Source: Mycobacterium sp. E2733 | Lineage (GTDB): Bacteria > Actinomycetota > Actinomycetes > Mycobacteriales > Mycobacteriaceae | Assembly (NCBI RefSeq): GCF_001667585.1 | Contig: NZ_LZJZ01000012.1 | Span: forward strand, 1-64,000 | Direction of reading: 5' to 3' | Length of the DNA stretch: 64,000 nt | Part shown: positions 27,916 through 37,760 of the stretch, in pieces | Layout of the letters: every line of letters starts with the position of its first letter | Numbering within the stretch: the stretch's first letter is position 1 | Notes under the pieces: generated by a model | Databases searched by the model: none | Told to the model about the DNA's origin: nothing | Seen by the model: only the letters and a program-made list of their open reading frames with translations | Position numbers and translations under genes: made by a program

Positions 27916-29256
27916 CTACGACGGTTCGGCCACGAGGGCACCGCGCGCCGGAACCCGGACCGCCAGCATGGCCAGCAGCCCGGCGATCAGCACCAGCGAG
28001 ATGCCGCCCAGTCCGGCGCGCACGGCGCCGAATATGTCCACGAATACGGAGAACAGCCAGGGCGCGACGAACGCCACCGCCCGCCCGGTCATCGTGTACA
28101 GGCCGAACGCGACCCCTTCCCTGCCGTGCTTCGCCATCTGCAGCAGCAGGGCGCGCGAGGACGACTGCGACGGCCCGATGAACATGCACAGCAGCAGCCC
28201 GCATATCCAGAAGGCCACCGAGCCGGACAGCAGCATCAGGGTGATCCCCAGGACGACGATCGCCGCGAGCGACCCGACGATGACGGGTTTCGACCCGATC
28301 CGGTGATCGACGAACCCACCCAGCACCGCGCCCACCGCCGCCACGACGCTGGCCACCACACCGAAGATGAGCACGTCGCCTTGCGAGATGCCGTACACGT
28401 TGACGCCGAGCACGGCGCCGAAGGCGAAGATCGCCGCCAGGCCATCCCGGAAAAGCGCGCTGGCGAACAGGAAGTAGACCAGGTTGCGGTCGCGCCGCCA
28501 TTCGGCGGAGACCTCCGTCCACAGCTTGCGGTAGCCGCCGAGCATGCTCGTCGGCTCGTGCACCTCGGCCGAGTCGGGGAGCCGGTGGGCGACGAACAGC
28601 AGTGGCAGGGCGAAAATCGCCAGCCATGCCGCCGCGACAAGCATCGCCTCCCGGACGTAGAGGCCGTCGTGCAGAGGCGCCCGGAACAGCCCGCGCGTCG
28701 CATCCGGCCCGGAGCCCTTCCCGGAAATGAACCCGCTGTAGACCACGAGCAGGAGCAGGACGCTACCGACGTAGCCGGCCGCCCAGCCCAACCCCGAGAT
28801 CCGGCCGGCGGTCTGGGGCGTCGAAAGTTGGCGCAGCATGGCGTTATACGGGACGCTCGCCAGATCACCGCAGGCCGCCGTCGCGCCCATCAGAACCAGC
28901 CCGGCCCATAGGTAACCGGGTCGGTCATGGATGAAGAACATCCCGCACGTCAGCGCGACGGCCAGGGCGGTCAACACGCCCAGGGCCACCCGCCTGCGAT
29001 GCGGGGACTCCACCCAGACGCCGACTGCCGGCGCCAGCAGCGCAACGGTCAGCCCGGCAATGGCCGCGGCGCGTCCTAGCCAACTCGCCGGCGTGGTGCC
29101 ACCGGATATCCCCACACCCACGCTGCTGGTCAGGTAGACCGCGAAGACGAAGGTCGCCACGATCGCGTTCAGGCCGGTGGAGCCGCAGTCCCAAAGCGCC
29201 CACGCCACCACCCGGGATGGCACGGGCGTGAGAGAACGCGACGACGGCTGGCCCAT
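27916..29256 (-). CDS. MFS-type membrane transporter
   Basis: The 446-residue protein has about 12 hydrophobic spans, beginning MGQPSSRSLTPVPSRVVAWA at ATG 29256. The pattern WDCGSTGLNAIVATFVFAVY at the first span and SVPYNAMLRQLSTPQTAGRI resembles the UMF1/Atg22-like branch of the major facilitator superfamily. It corresponds to Rv2508c. The open frame continues far past 29256 but that part overlaps the divergent cmrA gene and is not membrane-like. Substrate unknown. A 99-base divergent spacer separates it from cmrA. Confidence 0.8.
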   Translation of the reverse strand: MGQPSSRSLTPVPSRVVAWALWDCGSTGLNAIVATFVFAVYLTSSVGVGISGGTTPASWLGRAAAIAGLTVALLAPAVGVWVESPHRRRVALGVLTALAVALTCGMFFIHDRPGYLWAGLVLMGATAACGDLASVPYNAMLRQLSTPQTAGRISGLGWAAGYVGSVLLLLVVYSGFISGKGSGPDATRGLFRAPLHDGLYVREAMLVAAAWLAIFALPLLFVAHRLPDSAEVHEPTSMLGGYRKLWTEVSAEWRRDRNLVYFLFASALFRDGLAAIFAFGAVLGVNVYGISQGDVLIFGVVASVVAAVGAVLGGFVDHRIGSKPVIVGSLAAIVVLGITLMLLSGSVAFWICGLLLCMFIGPSQSSSRALLLQMAKHGREGVAFGLYTMTGRAVAFVAPWLFSVFVDIFGAVRAGLGGISLVLIAGLLAMLAVRVPARGALVAEPS

Positions 29257-29355
29257 GCCCGGCACTCTATGTGTTTCGCACACCGCGTGCCGCACGCGTT
29301 CGGCAGCCGACCCGCCGCGCCCGGCTTCACCGCGGCGGCTGTCTACGATTGGCTC

Positions 29356-30162
29356 ATGCCGATCCCCGCGCCCAGCCCAGACGCGCGTGCCGTTGTGACC
29401 GGAGCTTCGCAGAACATCGGCGAAGCGCTGGCCACCGAACTGGCCGCGCGCGGACACAGCCTGATCGTCACCGCACGACGCGAAGACCTGCTCAATGAGC
29501 TCGCTGCCCGCCTGAGCGACAAATACCGCGTCGCGGTCGAGGTGCGGCCGGCCGACCTGGCCGATCCCGGGGAGCGGGCGAAACTGTGCGACGAACTGGC
29601 CGCCCGGCCGATCTCGGTCCTGTGCGCCAACGCCGGCACCGCGACCTTTGGCCCGGTGGCGACACTGGACCCGGCGACCGAGAAAGCCCAGCTGCAATTG
29701 AATGTGCTGGGCGTGCACGACCTTACGTTGGCGGTGCTGCCGGGCATGGTCGAGCGCAAGGCCGGCGGCATCCTGATTTCCGGTTCGGCGGCGGGCAATT
29801 CGCCGATTCCCTACAACGCAACCTATGCGGCCACCAAGGCGTTCGCGAACACCTTCAGCGAATCGCTGCGCGGTGAACTGCGCAACTCTGGCGTGCACGT
29901 CACACTGCTGGCGCCGGGACCGGTGCGCACCGACCTCCCCGACGACGCCGAACGGTCGCTGGTGGAACGGCTGGTGCCGGACTTCCTGTGGATCTCCACC
30001 GAGCACACCGCCCGGGTGTCGCTGGATGCGTTGGCGCGCAACAAGATGCGCGTCGTCCCTGGTTTGACGTCCAAGGCGATGTCGGTGGCGAGCGGTTACG
30101 CGCCGCGCGCCATTGTCGCGCCGATCGTGGGCAGCTTCTACAAGAAGCTAGGCGGCAGCTAG
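29356..30162 (+). CDS. cmrA: short-chain dehydrogenase, mycolate beta-keto reductase
   Basis: This 268-residue SDR starts at ATG 29356 (MPIPAPSPDARAVVTGASQN). It has the nucleotide-binding TGASQNIG, the NAG motif (CANAGTATFG), the catalytic Ser in LISGSAAGN and the Tyr-x3-Lys in YAATKAFAN. It corresponds to Rv2509, whose Corynebacterium relative CmrA reduces the beta-keto group of newly condensed mycolic precursors. The assignment rests on synteny and on the C-terminal region (VASGYAPRAIVAPIVGSFYK). It ends three bases before the convergent stop of the HerA-like gene. Confidence 0.85.
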   Translation: MPIPAPSPDARAVVTGASQNIGEALATELAARGHSLIVTARREDLLNELAARLSDKYRVAVEVRPADLADPGERAKLCDELAARPISVLCANAGTATFGPVATLDPATEKAQLQLNVLGVHDLTLAVLPGMVERKAGGILISGSAAGNSPIPYNATYAATKAFANTFSESLRGELRNSGVHVTLLAPGPVRTDLPDDAERSLVERLVPDFLWISTEHTARVSLDALARNKMRVVPGLTSKAMSVASGYAPRAIVAPIVGSFYKKLGGS

Positions 30163-30165
30163 CCC

Positions 30166-31731
30166 TTACTTCCGGCGGCGACGGCCGTTGCCGAACTTGA
30201 CTCGGATAAGTTCGCGGATCCCGGTGTTCACCGCGCTTTGCACTTCCCGATCGTGCCACAGCCTTTCTAACAAGCCGGGCCCTTTGGGCTCCGCCGGCTG
30301 CGGCATCGGCGACGGCGGCTCGTTCGCCGGGACTGGTGGGTAGTCGGACTGGACTTGCGGAGGCTGCGCACCGGGCTGGGCTTGCGGGCCGGGCTCAGGC
30401 CGCGCCGGTTGTTGAACGGTCTGGCCGTACTTCGCCTGCAGTGGACTGTTTTTCGCCGCTTGCGCGATCGCGTCGTCGCCGATCGAGGCCATCAGCGAGC
30501 GAGGCACCCGCATCCGGGTCCAGGCGACCGGTGTGGGTGCGCCCTTCTCCGAAAGGACAGTGACAACGGCCTCGCCGATTCCCAGCGACGTCAACGCCGA
30601 CTCCAGGTCGTAGACATCGGTTTTCGGATACGTGCGGACCGTCTTGCTCAGTGCCTTCTGATCGTCCGGGGTGAATGCCCGCAGCGCGTGCTGGATGCGG
30701 GCACCCAGCTGGGAGAGCACGTCATTGGGCACGTCGGTGGGTAGCTGGGTGCAGAAGAACACCCCGACGCCCTTGGAGCGAATCAGCTTGACCGTCTGTT
30801 CGACCTGTTCGAGAAAGGCCTTGGAGGCGTCGGCGAACAACAGGTGCGCCTCGTCGAAGAAGAAGACGAGCTTGGGCTTGTCGATGTCACCGACCTCGGG
30901 CAGCACCGCGAACAGATCGGTCAGCAGCCACATCAGGAAGGTGGAGAAGATGACCGGACGCAACGACTGACCGCTGAACTCCAGCAACGAAATGGTGCCG
31001 CGGCCCTGGCCGTCGGCGCGCAGCAGATCGTTGGGGTCAAGCTTCGGCTCGCCGAAGAAGGTGTCCCCGCCCTCACCGCCCAAATTCACCAACGCCCGCA
31101 GGATGACGCCCGCCGTCGTCGACGACACCCCGCCCAGGTCTTTCAGGTCGGCCTTCCCTTCCTCGCCGGCCAGGTGGCTGATGACGCCGCGCAGATCGTC
31201 CAGCGTCACCAGCGGACGATTGTTCTCCTTGGCCCAGTGGAAGATCAGTCCCAGCGTCGACTCTTGGGTGGCATTGAGCCCCAACACTTTCGACAGCAGA
31301 ACCGGACCGAAGCTGGCCACGGTTGCGCGGACCGGTACGCCCACTCCGCCGGTGCCCAGCGACAGGAACTCGACCGGGAATGCGGTCGCCGCCCAGTCGT
31401 CGCCGGTGTCTTTGGCCCGGGCGGCGGTCTTGTCGTTGCCCTCGCCCGGCCGGGCCAACCCCGAGAGGTCACCCTTGACGTCGGCCATCATCACCGCAAC
31501 GCCGGCCGCGCTGAGTTGTTCGGCGATCAGCTGCAGCGTCTTGGTTTTGCCGGTTCCGGTCGCGCCGGCCACCAGACCGTGCCGGTTGATCGTGGAGAGC
31601 GGGATGCGAATCTGTGCCGTCGGGTCGGCCGCGCCGTCGACGACGACCGTGCCCAATTCGAGTGCCTTACCGGCGACGGCATAGCCGTCGGCGATCCGGC
31701 GTGCGGGTGTCTCCGCTGATTCGGTGCTCAT
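30166..31731 (-). CDS. HerA-like ATPase (DUF853)
   Basis: The 521-residue product starts MSTESAETPARRIADGYAVA at ATG 31731. It has a Walker A motif GATGTGKTKTLQ (about residues 56-67), a Walker B KLVFFFDEAHLLFAD (about 255-269) and an arginine/sensor region FFCTQLPTDVPNDVLSQLGA, followed by a Pro/Gln-rich linker and a basic C-terminus (GNGRRRRK). The family (DUF853/YjgR) is related to HerA/FtsK motor ATPases, but its function is not established. It corresponds to Rv2510c. It is divergent from orn with a 122-base shared spacer. Confidence 0.85.
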   Translation of the reverse strand: MSTESAETPARRIADGYAVAGKALELGTVVVDGAADPTAQIRIPLSTINRHGLVAGATGTGKTKTLQLIAEQLSAAGVAVMMADVKGDLSGLARPGEGNDKTAARAKDTGDDWAATAFPVEFLSLGTGGVGVPVRATVASFGPVLLSKVLGLNATQESTLGLIFHWAKENNRPLVTLDDLRGVISHLAGEEGKADLKDLGGVSSTTAGVILRALVNLGGEGGDTFFGEPKLDPNDLLRADGQGRGTISLLEFSGQSLRPVIFSTFLMWLLTDLFAVLPEVGDIDKPKLVFFFDEAHLLFADASKAFLEQVEQTVKLIRSKGVGVFFCTQLPTDVPNDVLSQLGARIQHALRAFTPDDQKALSKTVRTYPKTDVYDLESALTSLGIGEAVVTVLSEKGAPTPVAWTRMRVPRSLMASIGDDAIAQAAKNSPLQAKYGQTVQQPARPEPGPQAQPGAQPPQVQSDYPPVPANEPPSPMPQPAEPKGPGLLERLWHDREVQSAVNTGIRELIRVKFGNGRRRRK

Positions 31732-31853
31732 CGTGCTGCGCCCCCCTGTTCTCCAGTGGTTCGGCATGCGGTCCGGCAACGCTCACACTACTTCTCCGGC
31801 CGAGTTTGGGGCGACGGGCAACTTGAGCGCCACATGGGCCTAGTGTGAGCGCT

Positions 31854-32501
31854 GTGCGAGACGAGTTGGTGTGGATCGACTGCGAGATGACCGGGCTGGA
31901 CCTCGGCTCGGACAAGTTGATCGAGATCGCGGCCCTGGTCACCGACGCCGAATTGAACGTTCTGGGCGACGGCGTCGACGTGGTGATCCACGCCGACGAT
32001 GCGGCTCTGTCGTCGATGATCGAGGTCGTCACCGAAATGCACTCGCGTTCAGGGTTGATCGACGAGGTGCGGGCGTCCACCGTCGATCTGGCGACCGCCG
32101 AGGCCATGGTGCTCGACTACATCGGCAAGCACGTCAAGCAACCCAAGACGGCGCCGCTGGCGGGCAATTCCATCGCCACCGATCGTGCGTTCATCGCCCG
32201 CGACATGCCCGCGTTGGACTCGTTTCTGCACTACCGGATGATCGATGTGAGCTCGATCAAAGAGTTGTGCCGGCGCTGGTATCCGCGGATTTATTTCGGC
32301 CAGCCGGTCAAGGGGCTCACCCACCGGGCGCTGGCGGACATTCACGAATCGATCCGCGAGCTGAAGTTCTACCGCCGGACCGCGTTCGTCTCCCCACCGG
32401 GGCCGTCGACCAGCGAGATCGAGGCCGTGGTGACCGATCTGGACGGCGGACAGGCCACACCGGGACCAATCGATTCGGTCCCCGAGCCACCGACCGGCTA
32501 G
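31854..32501 (+). CDS. orn: oligoribonuclease
   Basis: This 215-residue DEDDh exonuclease has [20 protein letters not shown] (Asp and Glu ligands), [20 protein letters not shown] (third Asp) and [11 protein letters not shown] (catalytic His and last Asp). It degrades 2-5-nucleotide RNAs and linear pGpG, the final step of c-di-GMP breakdown. GTG 31854 (VRDELVW) gives the standard length; GTG 31845 would add three residues. It corresponds to Rv2511. It is followed by tRNA-His. Confidence 0.93.
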   Translation: MRDELVWIDCEMTGLDLGSDKLIEIAALVTDAELNVLGDGVDVVIHADDAALSSMIEVVTEMHSRSGLIDEVRASTVDLATAEAMVLDYIGKHVKQPKTAPLAGNSIATDRAFIARDMPALDSFLHYRMIDVSSIKELCRRWYPRIYFGQPVKGLTHRALADIHESIRELKFYRRTAFVSPPGPSTSEIEAVVTDLDGGQATPGPIDSVPEPPTG

Positions 32502-32551
32502 TATCGACGTCGCCGCTCGTTCACCGCTATCGGTATCAGCTGGCGGCGATG

Positions 32552-32627
32552 GTGGCTGTAGTTCAGCTGGTAGAGCACCAGGTTGTGATCCTGGGTGTCG
32601 CGGGTTCGAGTCCCGTCAGCCACCCCA
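32552..32627 (+). tRNA. hisT: tRNA-His (GTG)
   Basis: The acceptor stem is GTGGCTG with CAGCCAC, and an extra G at 32551 faces the discriminator C as expected for G-1 of tRNA-His. The anticodon arm CCAGG-TTGTGAT-CCTGG carries GTG at 32585-32587. The T-arm has GGTTCGAGTCC, and CCA is encoded at 32625-32627. Confidence 0.95.
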
Positions 32628-32734
32628 ATCGGTCGGAAGGCGTTGCCGCTTCCCGACCCCCGGGTCCGTACCGGCCCGCGCCACGCGATCGCATCCGCAA
32701 CGGGAGGACAGCGGGCCGTGCCGCCGAATCATCG

Positions 32735-32899
32735 CCGGATGCACCCCCGTGCGCCTGGTACTGGGCGAGGCCGCGGAGCCTGGACACCGGCGACATCATC
32801 GACAACGCCGTCAACGACGGTCCACAGGTGGTGCAGATCTTCCCGACCGATCGCGCGTTCATGACCAGGAACTGCGCGGACTGGAAGAAAGTGGACTGA
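32735..32899 (+). pseudogene. 3'-end fragment of a secreted-protein gene
   Basis: One frame ends at TGA 32899 with PDAPPCAWYWARPRSLDTGD followed by IIDNAVNDGPQVVQIFPTDR and AFMTRNCADWKKVD. Two cysteines, the DIIDN and TDRAF motifs and the terminal CADW match the C-terminus of a family of actinobacterial secreted or lipo-proteins with conserved C---YW, DII-N and TD-AF---GC--W. Upstream the frame runs into tRNA-His and no signal peptide exists, so only the last third of the gene remains. It lies immediately downstream of a tRNA. Confidence 0.45.
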
Positions 32900-32906
32900 C
32901 CGCGGG

Positions 32907-34103
32907 TCAGGTGTTGGCGTTGCCCGCTTTCCACTGCGGCCATGGGACGTTCCAGTCACCCAGCCCCTCGGTGCCCGGCAGCGTCGGCCCCACGGTGTTG
33001 ATGACCTCGACGATGTCGCCGCTCTTGCTGTGGTCGTAGAACCACTCCGCATTGCTGGGGCTCACGTTCAGGCACCCGTGGCTGGTGTTGGTGTGCCCCT
33101 GGGCGCCGACCGACCAGGGTGCGGAGTGCACGAACACGCCGCTGTAGGACATCTGGGTGGCCCAGTCGACCTCGGTGCGATATCCGTTGGGCGAGTTGAC
33201 CGGAACGCCGTACGTCGAGGAATCCATGATGATGTGCTTGAACCGGCCGCCGATGATGTAGAACCCGTTGGCAGTCGGCGTGCTGTCCTTACCCATCGAC
33301 GTCGGCATCGTCTTGACCACTTCGCCGTTGACGCGCACGGTCACCGTCTTGGTGGTGTCGTCGGCCGTCGAAATGACCTCGTCGCCAATGGTGAAGTGGG
33401 TCTTGACGCTGTCCTCGCCGAACATTCCGTCACCCAGGTCCACGCCGTAGGTGTTGACCGCCACATCGACGGTGGTGCCCGATTTCCAGAAATGCTCCGG
33501 GCGCCAACGCACTTCACGATTGTTGAGCCAGTAGAACGCACCCTCCACGGGCGGGTTGGTGGTGATCGTGATGGCCTTCTGCGCCGCGGCGCGGTTGGCG
33601 ATGTTCTCGTCGAAGCGGATCGCCACCGGCTCACCGACGCCTACCACCTCGCCGTCGCCCGGGTTGACGTACGGCATTGTCAGGTGGGCCGGTGAGCTGG
33701 TCTGGAAGGTCATCTGCCGGCTCGCCGCGCCACCCATGCCCAGCGCTTTGGCGCTCAGCGTGTAGCGCCGGTTGTAGCCGAGCTGCTCGGTGGTCGACCA
33801 GCGCAGCCCGTCGGGGCTGAGTTGGCCGCTGATCGACCGCCCGTTCTCGTTGACCATGGTGACCGATGCGAGAACACCGTCCGCGACGCTCACTGTCACC
33901 GGCGAATCGACGGTGACGCCGACGGCGCCGTCGGTCACCGAGGCGGTGAGCTTCGGGACGAGCAGATCGGCAAATGGAGTGCCCTTGTCGAAGATGACCT
34001 TCTGCGGTGCCGCGGTGTTGCCGCCACCGCAGGCGACGCCGAATACAGCAACCGAAGCGATCGCAGCAGCCAGCCACAATCGTCGTTTGCGCAAAGGCGT
34101 CAT
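32907..34103 (-). CDS. lppS: L,D-transpeptidase (lipoprotein), LdtMt2/LppS type
   Basis: The 398-residue product has a lipoprotein signal (VAVFGVAC, lipid-modified Cys about residue 25), two Ig-like beta domains and a C-terminal YkuD catalytic domain with [11 protein letters not shown], giving catalytic Cys about residue 344 and the His/Ser/Gly of the family motif. It forms 3-3 cross-links in peptidoglycan and is the target of carbapenems. It corresponds to Rv2518c, the main L,D-transpeptidase of M. tuberculosis. It lies last in a same-strand row after the MmpL and DMT genes, with a 144-base gap suggesting its own promoter. Confidence 0.93.
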   Translation of the reverse strand: MTPLRKRRLWLAAAIASVAVFGVACGGGNTAAPQKVIFDKGTPFADLLVPKLTASVTDGAVGVTVDSPVTVSVADGVLASVTMVNENGRSISGQLSPDGLRWSTTEQLGYNRRYTLSAKALGMGGAASRQMTFQTSSPAHLTMPYVNPGDGEVVGVGEPVAIRFDENIANRAAAQKAITITTNPPVEGAFYWLNNREVRWRPEHFWKSGTTVDVAVNTYGVDLGDGMFGEDSVKTHFTIGDEVISTADDTTKTVTVRVNGEVVKTMPTSMGKDSTPTANGFYIIGGRFKHIIMDSSTYGVPVNSPNGYRTEVDWATQMSYSGVFVHSAPWSVGAQGHTNTSHGCLNVSPSNAEWFYDHSKSGDIVEVINTVGPTLPGTEGLGDWNVPWPQWKAGNANT

Positions 34104-34247
34104 CGAGTGACCTTCCGTAAAATCCGATGTAGTTGGTCACCGCTGACCAGAAACAGTGCATGAATTGTAATGGCTTTTGGGGCGCGCGCATGCCGCCCTT
34201 GACAGGTCCGTGATCAGGTGTCACGCGAGGCCGGCTGGAGGGCCCGT

Positions 34248-35150
34248 TCAGGCCGGTTGGTCGACCCTGGCGTGGAGTTCGGCCTCGACCCGATCACGGG
34301 TCGCGACCGCCTCTACCCGCGCGAGCTTGACGATGGCCGCCGCCGTCACCAGGACGGCGACCGCCAGGGCGATCATCCCGGCGGGACCCGCGTTCAGCGT
34401 CTCGTCGAGCACAACGACCCCGAGCACCGCCCCCACGACCGGCTGCGACACCTCCAGGGTGGGCATCGACGCCGTCAGGGGTCCCGCGCGGAACGCCGAC
34501 TGGCTCCACACCACGCCTCCCACGATGACCAGGATGGCGGCGTAGAGCTCCGGGGTCTGGATCACCGCCCATCCGCCCTCGCCGAGCCGGGCGACGACCT
34601 CCTTGGCGAGCACCGCGAAGATTCCCCACAGTGAACCGGACACGAGGGCGAACAGCACCGCGGCCGCGGCGCCGCCCCAGATCCGGCCGGCCACGATGCA
34701 GGCGACCAGTAGGGGCCCCAGCACGACGGCCACGACGGCCCAGGTTCGAAGCGGCGCGGAAGCGTGACCCGCCTGCGGGTTGCCGACAACGACAATCATC
34801 GTCACCGCCGCGGTGAGCAAGCCGGCCCACATCCACTCGGTGACCGTCACGGTGCGGTGATACAACCTGGCATTGATCGGCAGCGCGAACAGCAGCGAGA
34901 ACATGAGCAGCGCCTGCACCAGCAGAACCGAACCCTGGCCCAGCGCGGCGGCCTGCAACCCGACGCTGGCCGCGAGCAGCAGCGCGCCGCACCACCAGCG
35001 CCGGTTTCGCAGCAGGCTGGCGAATAGTTCGACGTGCCCCACCGCCCGGTCCTCGATGCAGTGGGCCGCTCGCTGCTGCAGCACGTCGCCGATCGCGACG
35101 CACAGCGCAGAAGTCAGCGCGAGCAGGGCGGCGATTTCCGTCTTGGCCAT
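34248..35150 (-). CDS. DMT-family (EamA-like) membrane transporter
   Basis: The 300-residue protein has about ten membrane spans and starts MAKTEIAALLALTSALCVAI. ATG 35150 has GGAGGA 7 bases upstream; GTG 35153 is less well placed. The make-up (two five-span halves, HIEDRAV-type loop after the first span, PLTASMPTLEVSQPVVGAVL in the second half) fits DMT exporters. Substrate unknown. It is 63 bases downstream of the mmpL gene and could be co-transcribed. It is not part of the conserved block I recall from M. tuberculosis at this place. Confidence 0.8.
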   Translation of the reverse strand: MAKTEIAALLALTSALCVAIGDVLQQRAAHCIEDRAVGHVELFASLLRNRRWWCGALLLAASVGLQAAALGQGSVLLVQALLMFSLLFALPINARLYHRTVTVTEWMWAGLLTAAVTMIVVVGNPQAGHASAPLRTWAVVAVVLGPLLVACIVAGRIWGGAAAAVLFALVSGSLWGIFAVLAKEVVARLGEGGWAVIQTPELYAAILVIVGGVVWSQSAFRAGPLTASMPTLEVSQPVVGAVLGVVVLDETLNAGPAGMIALAVAVLVTAAAIVKLARVEAVATRDRVEAELHARVDQPA

Positions 35151-35213
35151 CACGGTTCCTCCGTCGATGCCGAACGGTGCGAATACCGTTGCGCCACAAC
35201 AGCATCCGACCCG

Positions 35214-37571
35214 CTAGCCACGGTACGTCGCGGCTTTGGTGGGCCACCTCCGGATCGAGGGCCGCTGCGGTTCGGGCACGTCGGCGCGCCAGCGGCGCTG
35301 CCCCACCGCGGCGGCCGCGTCTTCGCCGGTCGCGGACCGTTCCCGCAGCCACTCCAACGGTTTGGGCGCCCACCAGGTCCACCGGCCGAGCAGGTGGATG
35401 AACGCGGGCACCAGGACCATCCGCACCAGCGTGGCGTCGGCCAGCACGGCCAGCGTCAGGCCGAGACCGAGCATCCGCATGAACGAGACGTGCGCGGGTA
35501 TCAACGCGGCGAACGAAATCGACATCACCAGCGCCGCGGTGGTGACGACGCGCCCGATGCCGGCGATGCCCAGGGCCGTGCTTTCGTCCGTGGCCGCACG
35601 CGCCTCGGCCGCGGTCGGCGGCGTCTCCTGGATTGCTTGCGACGCCAGCCAGTACTCGTGGATCCGCGACACCAGGAACACCTCGTAATCCATGGCCAGC
35701 CCGAAGGCGATGCAGAACAACAGCACCGGGATGTTGGCGTTCAAAGTCCCGTTGGGAGTGGTCCCCAGCGCGCCCAAATTGCCGTCTTGGAAGATCCACA
35801 CCATGGCCCCGAATGCGGCCGTGAGCGACAGCAAGTTACACACCAGCGCCTGCAGTGGCAGCACCGCACTGCCGGTCAGCAGGAACAACAGCGCGAAGGT
35901 GATGAGAGCGATCAGCCCGAACACGATCGGCAGCCGCTTGGTGATTGCGTCGACGCTGTCGCGGTTGATCTGCGCCAGCCCGGTCATCTGCACCGACCGC
36001 CCGGCCGGTCCGGGGACCTTGTGCAGTTGGTCCAGCTGCGTGTTCGAGGCTTCCGAATAGAGCGGCGCGCTGCTGGTCACCGAGAAGAACGCGCTGCCGT
36101 TGGCGGCGCCGGCGGGTGCGGCGGGCGGGCCCGCCCGGTTCCCGGCGACAAATGTCCCCGTCGGCGCGCTGACCGCCGACACATCGCGCACGCGCGACAG
36201 CTCGGCGGCGTAGCGGTCCAGGTCGGCGGGGGTCACACCGCGGGCGTCGGGTACGACGACCGTGACCCCGGTACCGAATCCGTTGGCAAAATCGTTGTCC
36301 AACATGTCGGCGACCTGGCGGGCCGACGCCGACCTAGGCAACACGCGCTCGTCGGGAAAGCCCCACTTCACTCCCAGGAATGGAACCCCCAGCAACAGCA
36401 TCAACGCAACGACGCTCAGGCCGACCGGCAGGGCGTGGCGCAACACGTACCGAGTCGACCGGTACCAGAACTGCTGCTCGAGCGGCTTGTGCGCATGATC
36501 ACGGAACGAAAGTTGCCCATGCAGGATGCGATTCAGCACCCGGCGGCCGTCCAGCGAGTCCAGCCGGGGGCCCAGCAGCGCGATCGCGGCCGGGGTGACG
36601 ACGACCGACGCGATCGCGACGATCGCCGCGGTGGCGACGATGGTGTACGCCGACGACTTCAAGAACGCCATCGGGAACACCGCCATCACCGCCATCGACA
36701 ACCCCACGGTGGTGGCGGAGAACAGCACCGTCCGGCCCGCGGTGGCCATGGTGCGCACCAACGCCCGATCTCGGTCCCCGCTGCGCGCCAACTCCTCGCG
36801 GAAGCGACTGATGATCAGCAGGTTGTAGTCGATCGCCAGGGCAAGTCCCATCGCGATGCTCAGGTCCAGTGCGTACGTCGACACGTCGGTCGCGAAGGTG
36901 ATCAGCCGCAACACCGACATGGTGCAGACGATGGCGAGGGTGCCCAGCACGATCGGCAGCGCCGCCGCGACCACGCCGCCCAAGACCCAGACCAGCACCG
37001 CGAAGCTCAGCGGGATCGCAATGGACTCCATCATCAGCAGATCGCGCTCGTTCTGGTCATTGATCTGCGCATACGCCACGGCCATGCCCCCGGCGCGGAC
37101 GGTCACACCGTCGCGGTCGTGCACCAATTGGTCGGTGAGCTGGCTGGCGTACTTCTGCGCGTCGTTCTCCCCGCCCTTCAGGCCGGCCACCACCATCCCG
37201 GACTTCTTGTCCTTGCTCACCAGCTGGGCGGCGGCCTGCGGCGGCGACGTCCACGCCGAGGACACGTTCAGCACCCACGGCGATCGTTGCAGGTGGTCGA
37301 CGATGTCGGTGCCGACCTGGCGCGCCCGATTGCTTTGGACGCCGGCCGGTGCGGTCACCACGATCAGCATTTGCTGATCGGTTTGGTTGAACTTGTCGCG
37401 AAGCACATTTGTCGCGCGTGCGGACTCCGACGTCGGGTCCTGAAAGCCTCCGCCCGACAGGCTGTTGATCACCGGGAGACCGAAGACCGCGGACCCGACC
37501 AGCACCAAGGCGGCGACCGCGATGATGCGCCGCGGCGCGGCGATGGCAAGTCGGGTGAGTGCTTGCAGCAT
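35214..37571 (-). CDS. MmpL-family RND transporter
   Basis: This 785-residue transporter starts MLQALTRLAIAAPRRIIAVA at ATG 37571 (GAAGGG upstream). It has two MMPL modules, each one span plus an extracytoplasmic porter loop and five spans. Motifs include GGGFQDPTSESARATNVL in the first loop, DLSIAMGLALAIDYNLLIISRFREEL (proton-relay Asp-Tyr in the fourth span) and AFGLAMDYEVFLVSRIHEYW in the second module. It lacks the cytoplasmic C-terminal domain of MmpL3/11. MmpL proteins export lipids or siderophores; the cargo here is unknown and there is no mmpS or lipid-synthesis gene adjacent. It is divergent from eis, with a 189-base spacer. Confidence 0.9.
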   Translation of the reverse strand: MLQALTRLAIAAPRRIIAVAALVLVGSAVFGLPVINSLSGGGFQDPTSESARATNVLRDKFNQTDQQMLIVVTAPAGVQSNRARQVGTDIVDHLQRSPWVLNVSSAWTSPPQAAAQLVSKDKKSGMVVAGLKGGENDAQKYASQLTDQLVHDRDGVTVRAGGMAVAYAQINDQNERDLLMMESIAIPLSFAVLVWVLGGVVAAALPIVLGTLAIVCTMSVLRLITFATDVSTYALDLSIAMGLALAIDYNLLIISRFREELARSGDRDRALVRTMATAGRTVLFSATTVGLSMAVMAVFPMAFLKSSAYTIVATAAIVAIASVVVTPAAIALLGPRLDSLDGRRVLNRILHGQLSFRDHAHKPLEQQFWYRSTRYVLRHALPVGLSVVALMLLLGVPFLGVKWGFPDERVLPRSASARQVADMLDNDFANGFGTGVTVVVPDARGVTPADLDRYAAELSRVRDVSAVSAPTGTFVAGNRAGPPAAPAGAANGSAFFSVTSSAPLYSEASNTQLDQLHKVPGPAGRSVQMTGLAQINRDSVDAITKRLPIVFGLIALITFALLFLLTGSAVLPLQALVCNLLSLTAAFGAMVWIFQDGNLGALGTTPNGTLNANIPVLLFCIAFGLAMDYEVFLVSRIHEYWLASQAIQETPPTAAEARAATDESTALGIAGIGRVVTTAALVMSISFAALIPAHVSFMRMLGLGLTLAVLADATLVRMVLVPAFIHLLGRWTWWAPKPLEWLRERSATGEDAAAAVGQRRWRADVPEPQRPSIRRWPTKAATYRG

Positions 37572-37760
37572 CCTTGTCCCTTCATCCCTAACGCCCGCCC
37601 GTACCCCTATACCCGAACGAGGCCGACTAACCCACCTGCTGGGCATTGACCGGAGCGCCGGCGACGTTTGGCAATCCAGCACTCGGGTATCGGAAAGGGG
37701 CGCATGGGGTATGCCATTCGCTGTGCGAGCGTCGTTTGAGTTGAGCTATAAGCGGATTGG

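Noticed and set aside
29257..30006. 696-residue extension of the MFS gene
   Set aside because: The extra 250 residues are antisense to cmrA and have no membrane character.
35034..37649. 871-residue plus-strand open frame antisense to the MmpL gene
   Set aside because: It is the mirror of a GC-rich coding gene: His/Arg/Gly-rich with no domain, whereas the minus strand has full MMPL motifs.
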